Shown here: piece after piece, positions 1-4,463 of the stretch
Layout of the letters: each line of letters begins with the position of its first letter
How positions within the stretch are numbered: the first letter of the stretch is position 1
Assembly (NCBI GenBank): GCA_001725215.1
Contig: MEFT01000026.1
Span: 1 to 11,376, forward strand
Length of the DNA: 11,376 nt
From: Clostridium sp. SCN 57-10
GTDB lineage: Bacteria > Bacillota > Clostridia > Oscillospirales > Butyricicoccaceae
Reading direction: 5' to 3'
The notes under the pieces: model-generated
Told to the model about the DNA's origin: nothing
What the model saw: only the letters and a program-made list of their open reading frames with translations
The model's database searches: none
Made by a program: the position numbers and the translations under genes

Positions 1-375
1 CAGGCTTTTGTCCAGCTTGACCATACCCATTTCCTTGGCGCGCTGCTCGACCAGAGCGAGGTTAAACTGCTGCTCCTTCTTGGCCTGCAGCGCCTTTTCG
101 CCGCTCTGCAGCTCGGAGAGCGAGTTGCGCATTTTTGCGTTTTGCGCCGTCAGCTCGGTGAGCTGAACATAGCTGCCCAGCACAGCGCCGAGCACAACAA
201 AAATGCACAGCGCGATCAGTGCGTATTTCACATACGGCACCTTTGCGGGAGCGGTCCGCCGAATGTTGCGGTTTTCGGGCAGCGCCTCAAGGCGCGGCTG
301 CTCGTGCTGCCGCGGCGCTTGCGCCGGCGCGCGCTTATAGTCATATGCGCTGCTCTGTCTCGTTGCATACCCCAT
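1..375 (-). CDS. ftsL: Cell division protein FtsL (septum formation initiator type), C-terminus cut by window edge
   Basis: Bitopic membrane protein of the divisome. FtsL-type proteins pair with DivIC/FtsB through a periplasmic coiled coil and help activate septal peptidoglycan synthesis. The visible 125 residues show a charged, Pro/Ala-rich cytoplasmic tail (about 1-47), one hydrophobic segment (about 50-70, including YALIALCIFVVLGAVLGSY) and then a Lys/Glu/Gln-rich coiled-coil stretch (about 71-115) with the RAKEMGM element that resembles the conserved end of FtsL coils. The start at 375 is set by a strong TAAGGAGG ribosome binding site ending 7 nt upstream. It lies 34 nt downstream of the rsmH stop, the usual FtsL place in Firmicutes dcw clusters, so cotranscription with mraZ-rsmH is expected; a penicillin-binding protein gene would normally follow off the window. 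Small FtsL and DivIC proteins diverge fast, so the assignment rests on topology and position. Confidence 0.82.
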   Translation of the reverse strand, partial: MGYATRQSSAYDYKRAPAQAPRQHEQPRLEALPENRNIRRTAPAKVPYVKYALIALCIFVVLGAVLGSYVQLTELTAQNAKMRNSLSELQSGEKALQAKKEQQFNLALVEQRAKEMGMVKLDKSL

Positions 376-409
376 GATTTTTCCTCCTTAACTCCCCGTC
401 GCCTACCTG

Positions 410-1345
410 TTACAGCTTCTCCGCAACGCGCAGCTTTGCGCTATGCGAACGTGGATTGCGCGCAAGCTCGGCTTCTGTGGCGGTGACAACGCCGCGAAAC
501 ACCGGCTTGATGCTCGGTTTACCCCCGCAGATGCAAACGGGAAACTCCCTCGGGCAGGTGCACCCCGCAGCCGCCTTTGCAAATGCGTTTTTCACAATTC
601 TGTCTTCCAGGGAATGAAAGCTGATGACCGCGATGCGCCCGCCGGGCGCAAGCGCGCCGATCGCCTCCTCCATCGCCTTTTCCACGGCGGCAAGCTCGCC
701 GTTTACCTCAATGCGTATTGCCTGAAAGGTTCGCTTGGCTGGATGCTGCTTTTCGCGCCGTGCCGCCGCCGGCATCGCCGCGCGGATCAGTTCGGCAAGC
801 TCGATCGTGCGTTCAATCGGCTTGTCCGTGCGGGCGCGGACGATGGCAGATGCGATGCGACCCGCATAGCGTTCTTCCCCGTAAACGCCGATGATTTCAC
901 GCAAGCGCTGTTCGGTATAAGTGTTGACAACATCGAACGCGCTCATACGTTCGCTGCGATCCATGCGCATATCGAGCGGCGCGTCGTAGCGGAACGAAAA
1001 CCCGCGCTCCGGCTCGTCGAGCTGGTAGGACGACACGCCGAGATCGAACAGAATGCCGTCAATCGCGGGAATCTCAAGCGTGCGCAGCACCTCGGCGACG
1101 CACGCAAAATTGCTTTTGACAAAATCGATGCGCGGCGCCGCCCCCTGAAGCCGAATGCGCGCCTCACGCAGCGCGTCGTCGTCGCGGTCGATGCAAATCA
1201 GCCTGCCCGAGGCGTTCAGCCGCTCGGCAATCAGGCAGGAATGCCCGGCGCCGCCCGTCGTCGCATCGACGTAAACGCCGTCCGGGCGGATATGCAGGCC
1301 ATCCATGCACTCGTCCGGCATGACGGAAATATGATGAAATTCCAT
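410..1345 (-). CDS. rsmH: 16S rRNA (cytosine(1402)-N(4))-methyltransferase RsmH (MraW)
   Basis: Transfers a methyl group from S-adenosylmethionine to N4 of C1402 of 16S rRNA in the decoding centre. The product is 311 residues, the usual family length. It opens with the typical MEFHHISVMPDE start, has a SAM-binding loop DATTGGAGHS (27-36) and the family signature FDLGVSSYQLDEPERGFSFR (100-119) leading into DAPLDMRMD, then ISFHSLEDRIVK (241-252). A C-terminal Cys-rich stretch (Cys 262, 264, 271, 273) is common in RsmH. The start codon lies one base after the mraZ stop, and the likely ribosome binding site (GGAAGAG) is inside the mraZ coding end, which suggests translational coupling. It is expected to be expressed from the mraZ promoter. 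The function is secure from motifs and neighbours. Confidence 0.97.
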   Translation of the reverse strand: MEFHHISVMPDECMDGLHIRPDGVYVDATTGGAGHSCLIAERLNASGRLICIDRDDDALREARIRLQGAAPRIDFVKSNFACVAEVLRTLEIPAIDGILFDLGVSSYQLDEPERGFSFRYDAPLDMRMDRSERMSAFDVVNTYTEQRLREIIGVYGEERYAGRIASAIVRARTDKPIERTIELAELIRAAMPAAARREKQHPAKRTFQAIRIEVNGELAAVEKAMEEAIGALAPGGRIAVISFHSLEDRIVKNAFAKAAAGCTCPREFPVCICGGKPSIKPVFRGVVTATEAELARNPRSHSAKLRVAEKL

Positions 1346-1346
1346 A

Positions 1347-1763
1347 TCAGAAACCCAACTCTTCCATCGCTACAATGAGCTCGCTTTCGTCAATGCGGTT
1401 GTTGTAGGCGTTCCAACGAGCCGTATCCCAAATCTCGGCACGCCCCGAGACACCGATGACGGTAACCTCGCGCGTGATGCCCGCGTGTTCGCGCAGCGTC
1501 TGCGGGATGAGGATGCGCCCCTGCGCATCGACTTCGCAGTCGGCGGCGCTGGAAAAGAAGAAGCGCTGCAGCTCGCGCGATTTTGACATTGGCATCGCCG
1601 CGATGCGTCCCTCAAGCTCGTCCCACGCGGCGGAGGAATAGACAAACAGGCAACCATCGATGCCCTTGGTTACGATAAAGCTGTCTCCCAGCTTATCGCG
1701 TAGTTTGGCGGGAAAAAACAGGCGCCCTTTTGCGTCTATCGTATGGTTAAACTCACCGCGCAT
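1347..1763 (-). CDS. mraZ: Transcriptional regulator MraZ
   Basis: DNA-binding regulator at the head of the division and cell wall cluster; in other bacteria it represses its own operon through tandem short repeats near the promoter. The 138-residue product has the two repeated AbrB/SpoVT-like halves, each with the DxxxR motif: DAKGRLFFP (10-18) and DAQGRILIP (79-87). The start at 1763 gives the normal MRGEFNHTIDAKGR opening and has a purine-rich GGTGGGGGAAC just upstream. A longer in-frame reading from a GTG at 1823 is rejected because it would translate the operator repeats. Its target boxes are visible directly upstream (see the repeat at 1791-1830), so autoregulation is inferred. It is followed after one base by rsmH. 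Confidence 0.95.
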   Translation of the reverse strand: MRGEFNHTIDAKGRLFFPAKLRDKLGDSFIVTKGIDGCLFVYSSAAWDELEGRIAAMPMSKSRELQRFFFSSAADCEVDAQGRILIPQTLREHAGITREVTVIGVSGRAEIWDTARWNAYNNRIDESELIVAMEELGF

Positions 1764-1790
1764 GTTCCCCCACCCCGCTTTCTCTCGTGG

Positions 1791-1830
1791 CACTGAATGG
1801 CACTGAGCTCCACTTTTCACCACTTGTTAC
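1791..1830 (-). promoter_or_regulatory. Predicted MraZ operator: four 10-bp-phased AGTG boxes
   Basis: Read on the minus strand, four consecutive decamers each end in AGTG: GTAACAAGTG, GTGAAAAGTG, GAGCTCAGTG and CCATTCAGTG. The period is exactly 10 bp with no break, one helical turn. The first two carry AAGTGG and the last two CAGTGC. MraZ is known to bind tandem short repeats upstream of its own gene (AAAGTG-like boxes in Mollicutes, TGGG-like in E. coli). The array starts just past the -10 box and covers the likely transcription start and early leader, a layout suited to repression. Binding itself is inferred. Confidence 0.82.
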
Positions 1831-1834
1831 GAAA

Positions 1835-1863
1835 ATTATAACTGACCCAGTACTAAATTGCAA
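1835..1863 (-). promoter_or_regulatory. Promoter of mraZ-rsmH-ftsL
   Basis: On the minus strand a -35 box TTGCAA (1863-1858, four of six consensus bases) is followed by a 17-nt spacer and a perfect -10 box TATAAT (1840-1835). Transcription should start near 1828, inside the first MraZ box, giving a leader of about 65 nt before the mraZ start. Confidence 0.8.
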
Positions 1864-1980
1864 TAGCAAATCCATGATATTTTGTGTATAAAAAAGACCA
1901 CTTTTACGAAAAAATAACTCATTTTGCAAACATAAAACATATGTTCGTATTTTTCCGTTTGTGTAACAGTTGGTTTACAT
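1864..1980. other. AT-rich spacer without a gene, two palindromes
   Basis: No credible coding sequence is seen here. The stretch is strongly AT-rich compared with the flanking genes. It contains a perfect 10-bp palindrome AACATATGTT (1937-1946) and a TGTAA-N8-TTACA inverted repeat (1962-1979), either of which could be a protein-binding site, though no regulator gene lies next to them. Confidence 0.4.
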
Positions 1981-2008
1981 AAAAAAGCCCGCCCATTTTG
2001 GGCGGGGC
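1981..2008 (-). terminator. Intrinsic terminator facing left, not assigned to a known gene
   Basis: On the minus strand a CCCGCCC stem, loop AAAAT and GGGCGGG stem are followed by C and six T (1986-1981), a textbook rho-independent terminator. On the plus strand it is preceded by A residues, so it does not work that way. No minus-strand protein gene lies immediately upstream of it: the nearest, at 2949, is separated by the plus-strand DJ-1 gene and two other hairpins. This implies a separate short transcript ending here. Confidence 0.8.
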
Positions 2009-2160
2009 GGCATAAGGAAGTTTGGGCAGATAACTTTTGCAGCTGTCTGCCTTGCTCTGTTTTCCGGGGCGTGGGGCAGCGTCCCAACTAGCGGTTTGCA
2101 TGTCCGTTCAAATAATCTGCTGGCCTGCCCACAGCTAAAAACCCAGTCAGATGTTTACAG
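1981..2160 (-). ncRNA. Candidate small structured RNA of unknown family
   Basis: This is a locally GC-rich, hairpin-rich stretch inside AT-rich DNA, ending in a strong minus-strand terminator. Complementary pairs seen on the minus strand include GTGGGCAG (around 2132-2125) with CTGCCCCAC (around 2078-2070, one bulge), and GGCAGA with TCTGCC (around 2051-2025). The GGGCAG element can also pair with the later CTGCCC, so alternative folds exist. No confident minus-strand promoter was found and the 5' end is a guess. The size would suit a 6S-like RNA, but I could not match a family. Open reading frames across it show no protein-like features. A leader on the plus strand is less likely because no plus-strand promoter or terminator fits. 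Confidence 0.35.
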
Positions 2161-2182
2161 GCACAGTGTGAAATGATACAAT
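2154..2182 (+). promoter_or_regulatory. Promoter of the DJ-1/PfpI family gene
   Basis: TTTACA (2154-2159), a 17-nt spacer and TACAAT (2177-2182), with a TG one base before the -10 box (extended -10). Five of six bases match consensus in each hexamer. The predicted start near 2189 gives a leader of about 46 nt before the ATG at 2235. Confidence 0.78.
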
Positions 2183-2195
2183 AGACCTATAGATA

Positions 2196-2205
2196 AATAC
2201 GTATT
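2196..2205. promoter_or_regulatory. Palindrome AATACGTATT in the DJ-1 gene leader
   Basis: A perfect 10-bp palindrome centred about 12 nt past the predicted transcription start, embedded in a looser ATAAA...TTTAT repeat (2194-2212 region). Its position would suit an operator, but no regulator is encoded next to it and it could be chance in AT-rich DNA. Confidence 0.3.
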
Positions 2206-2234
2206 GTTTATATTTGGTGAAGGAGCTCATTTGA

Positions 2235-2813
2235 ATGAAAGTATTGTTGTTTTTAGCAAAAGGATTTGAAACCATGGAGTTTAGTGTATTTGTTGATGTG
2301 CTAGGCTGGGCTAGAAACGATTATGGTGTAGATATAGACGTCGAAACATGCGGATTTACTAAAACCGTAATGAGCACCTTTAATGTGCCAGTTATTGTAG
2401 ATAAGCTAATAGGCGAAATTTTTGTTGATGGGTATGATGCACTTGCCATTCCAGGAGGTTTTGAAGAATTCGGATTTTATGAAGAAGCTTATGACGAAAA
2501 ACTTTTAGATATAATCCGCCAATTTGACAAGCAAAATAAACCAATTGCTACTATTTGTGTGGGGGCTCTGCCTCTTGGTAAAAGTGGTATTTTATCTAAA
2601 AGACAAGCGACCACATATCATTTGAAGGATGCTTATAGGCAAAAACAGTTATCTGCATTTGGAGCCAATGTAGTAAATGAGCCAATCGTTATTGATAATA
2701 ATGTTATTACATCGTATTGTCCCCAAACTGCATCTGGCGTTGCATTTGAGCTTTTGAAGAGATTGACCACTGAAGATCAAATGAAAGTTGTCAAAGCTGC
2801 TATGGGATTTTAA
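2235..2813 (+). CDS. DJ-1/PfpI family protein (class I glutamine amidotransferase-like fold)
   Basis: A 192-residue cytosolic protein of the DJ-1/ThiJ/PfpI superfamily, whose members act as glyoxalase or deglycase-like enzymes, proteases, chaperones or redox sensors; the substrate here cannot be told from sequence. It starts MKVLLFLAKGFETMEF, with Glu15 at the place of the conserved DJ-1 Glu18, then YDALAIPGGF (67-76), the nucleophile elbow ATICVGALPLG (105-115) with Cys108, TTYHL (126-130) and ITSYCPQTASGVAFELLK (158-175). No signal peptide or membrane segment is seen. The ribosome binding site AAGGAG ends 9 nt before the ATG. It is the only plus-strand gene, is far richer in A/T codons (AAA, TTA, ATA, GAA) than its neighbours, and has its own promoter and hairpin, all suggesting horizontal acquisition as a single-gene unit. 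Confidence 0.9.
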   Translation: MKVLLFLAKGFETMEFSVFVDVLGWARNDYGVDIDVETCGFTKTVMSTFNVPVIVDKLIGEIFVDGYDALAIPGGFEEFGFYEEAYDEKLLDIIRQFDKQNKPIATICVGALPLGKSGILSKRQATTYHLKDAYRQKQLSAFGANVVNEPIVIDNNVITSYCPQTASGVAFELLKRLTTEDQMKVVKAAMGF

Positions 2814-2847
2814 TATTGCTTTAGATGATGAGCGTTTGACGCAGTAA

Positions 2848-2876
2848 GAGCCACGGAACGATTTGTTCCGTGGCTC
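2848..2876. terminator. Perfect 12-bp hairpin between convergent genes
   Basis: GAGCCACGGAAC, loop GATTT, GTTCCGTGGCTC: a perfect 12-bp stem. It stands 34 nt after the DJ-1 gene stop and is followed on the plus strand by CTTTG, a poor U-tract; on the minus strand it is followed by TTACTG. It probably ends transcription of the plus-strand gene and may slow the opposing operon. Confidence 0.65.
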
Positions 2877-2892
2877 CTTTGAAGTTCCCTAT

Positions 2893-2925
2893 GAAGCACA
2901 CCCATTCGGGCGTGCTTCTTTATCT
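2893..2925. terminator. Second hairpin between convergent genes
   Basis: GAAGCAC-A-CCC, loop ATTC, GGG-C-GTGCTTC, then TTTATCTT on the plus strand. In a plus-strand RNA the inner pair is A/C mismatched, while in a minus-strand RNA it is a G-U wobble, so the stem is more stable there but has no T-tract. It sits 24 nt past the stop of the minus-strand operon, so together with the preceding hairpin it may serve both directions. Confidence 0.5.
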
Positions 2926-2948
2926 TCCTATGAACGGCACAACCGCGC

Positions 2949-3428
2949 TTACTGCTTTTGGTTTTGCTCGCGCAGCACCGCTTTGAAGTCGACGCGCGAA
3001 TGGCGAACCTCTTCCAGCGTGCGCGCCACCGCTTCCTCCGTGCGCTTCATGGCGTCTTCGCAATATTCTCCGGCCGACTTCATGATCTCTCTCGCGCGCG
3101 TTTCGGCAACGGCGATGATGTCAGACGCCTTGCGGCGCGCCTCCGACGTCAGGTCGTTTTCGTTGAGCCGCTGCTTTGCGATCTCTTCGGCACGCTTGAG
3201 CGTGACGTCATACTCTTTTTTTGCGGAAGCAATGATGTCGTTGCGCTTTTCCACGATTTCCTTCGACATCTTAATCTCGCTCGGCAAATTGGCGCGCAGC
3301 TCATCCAGAATATCGAGCGCCTTTTCACGCTCGATCATGCATTTATCGCCGCTCAGAGGAACCGGTCGCGCGTCCTGAATCATTTCGTACAGCGTAACCA
3401 GCAGTTCATCCATTGTGCTTTGAGCCAT
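2949..3428 (-). CDS. Coiled-coil protein of unknown function downstream of coaD (DivIVA/ATP synthase subunit-like helix)
   Basis: I do not recognise a defined function. The 159-residue product has an N-terminal acidic helix (1-20), a short linker with Pro and Gly (21-30), and then almost unbroken charged, Ala/Glu/Lys/Arg-rich helix (31-155) with heptad-like spacing, for example KRNDIIASAKKEYDVTLKRA (61-80) and EARRKASDIIAVAETRAREI (96-115). No membrane segment or signal is seen. Proteins of this look next to coaD in Clostridia are often labelled ATPase or DivIVA-like on coiled-coil similarity alone. The start at 3428 is chosen because AAGGAG ends 7 nt upstream; the ATG at 3434 would be too close. 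The gene overlaps coaD by 23 nt, so it is surely in the same operon and probably translationally coupled. Confidence 0.75.
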   Translation of the reverse strand: MAQSTMDELLVTLYEMIQDARPVPLSGDKCMIEREKALDILDELRANLPSEIKMSKEIVEKRNDIIASAKKEYDVTLKRAEEIAKQRLNENDLTSEARRKASDIIAVAETRAREIMKSAGEYCEDAMKRTEEAVARTLEEVRHSRVDFKAVLREQNQKQ

Positions 3429-3915
3429 ATTCATTCTCCTTTTCATATTTCTCCCGCAGCGCGCGCCCTGTCTCCGGGCCGACGAGCAGCGATACGTCTT
3501 CACCCCGCAGCGCACCCTCGCGCGCGGCGGTCGAGCTGACGCCGTCAAGTCCCTCTGAAGCGGGCAGCAGCAGCGTTTGCGCAGTGGGACAGCGCTCCGC
3601 GTTGTAGGCCGCCATGGCAAGCTCATACTCGGCGTCCCGTGCGTTTCGCACACCTTTCACGATGGCGCACGCGCCCACATCGCGCGCAAGCTGCCACAGC
3701 ATACCGCCATGGAAACAAACCTCCACGTTGGCAAGGCCGCTCGTCTCGGCACGCAGCAGCGCCACACGCTCTTCCGGCGTAAACAGGTACATCTTTTGCT
3801 CGTTGACCATGGCAGCGACGATGACGCGGTCAAACAGCCGCGCGGCGCGGTCAATGACGTCGATATGCCCGCGCGTTACCGGGTCAAAGCTACCGGGCAC
3901 GATGGCGATCTTCAT
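3406..3915 (-). CDS. coaD: Pantetheine-phosphate adenylyltransferase (PPAT)
   Basis: Catalyses the fourth step of coenzyme A synthesis, joining 4'-phosphopantetheine and ATP to give dephospho-CoA and pyrophosphate. The 169-residue length is close to the family norm. Visible motifs are GSFDPVTRGHID (8-19) with the nucleotidyltransferase T-x-G-H, Lys41 in NEQKMYLF, FTPEERVALLR (45-55), KGVRNARDAEYELAMA (87-102) and the VSSTAARE loop (126-133) that contacts ATP. Its ATG overlaps the rsmD stop as ATGA, and its own end overlaps the next gene by 23 nt. The rsmD-coaD pairing is common in Firmicutes. Nothing in the active-site motifs looks impaired. Confidence 0.97.
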   Translation of the reverse strand: MKIAIVPGSFDPVTRGHIDVIDRAARLFDRVIVAAMVNEQKMYLFTPEERVALLRAETSGLANVEVCFHGGMLWQLARDVGACAIVKGVRNARDAEYELAMAAYNAERCPTAQTLLLPASEGLDGVSSTAAREGALRGEDVSLLVGPETGRALREKYEKENEYGSKHNG

Positions 3916-4463
3916 GCGTCCTCCCTCGTCACCGTTGTGACGGTCGAATTGCCGTATCGGTATTCTCGTATCATGCGGTAGGGTGCCGGAATATCCCGCA
4001 GCACGTCGGGTTTTGCGCTTTCACATACGATTATACCACCGCTCCGCAAGATGTCAAACTCGAATATATAGAAAAGCGCCGAGTTAATCAGCTCTCCGCC
4101 ATAGGGAGGGTCGAGAAAAATCAAGTCATACAGGCCATTTCCCGCCTGCGCAAGACAGGAGCGAAAATCGCCGACGAACAGCTGCGCCTGCTCGCCAAAG
4201 CCGCACTGCGCGATGTTTTTGCGCAGCACGTCCTGGGCGCGGCGGTCGCTGTCGCAAAATGTGCACGAACGAGCCCCGCGCGACAGCGCCTCAAGCCCCA
4301 GTTGCCCCGACCCGGCAAACAGGTCGAGCACGCTCGCGTCTGCGATTTGAAACTGGATGATGCTGAACACCGCCTCTTTCACGCGCTCGGTCGTCGGGCG
4401 GGTGTGCAGTCCTTCGGGCGTCAGCAGGCGTTTCCCCCTTGCCGATCCGGTGATAATTCTCAT
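3912..4463 (-). CDS. rsmD: 16S rRNA (guanine(966)-N(2))-methyltransferase RsmD
   Basis: Methylates N2 of G966 of 16S rRNA during 30S assembly, using S-adenosylmethionine. The 183-residue product starts with the family opening MRIITGSARGKRLLTPEG, has TRPTTERVKEAVFSII (21-36), the SAM-binding motif DLFAGSGQLGLEALSRG (47-63) and the catalytic FLDPPY (116-121) of N-methyltransferases. The start at 4463 is chosen because it gives this opening, has GGAGG a suitable distance upstream inside uvrC, and forms an ATGA overlap with the uvrC stop. A longer in-frame form beginning at 4532 would only add Arg-rich sequence read inside uvrC and is not credible. Confidence 0.96.
   Translation of the reverse strand: MRIITGSARGKRLLTPEGLHTRPTTERVKEAVFSIIQFQIADASVLDLFAGSGQLGLEALSRGARSCTFCDSDRRAQDVLRKNIAQCGFGEQAQLFVGDFRSCLAQAGNGLYDLIFLDPPYGGELINSALFYIFEFDILRSGGIIVCESAKPDVLRDIPAPYRMIREYRYGNSTVTTVTREDA

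Noticed and set aside
443..1378. Long plus-strand open frame of 311 codons
   Set aside because: It is the antisense shadow of rsmH in high-GC DNA; it has no ribosome binding site and no recognisable protein features.
1764..1823. 20-codon extension of mraZ from a GTG
   Set aside because: It overlaps the phased AGTG boxes and the predicted transcription start region; the family starts at MRGEF.
2025..2075. Resemblance of CCGGAA...CAAGGCAGA to the bacterial SRP RNA core
   Set aside because: The bases flanking GGAA do not pair as SRP helix 8 requires, so the likeness is only short matches.
1836..2101. Minus-strand open frames of 60 and 83 codons near the putative small RNA
   Set aside because: They read through the terminator and the mraZ promoter, lack ribosome binding sites and look like random sequence.
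3429..3653. 75-codon N-terminal extension of the coiled-coil protein
   Set aside because: It is an out-of-frame reading of coaD rich in Arg, Cys and Pro; the ATG at 3428 has a well-placed AAGGAG.
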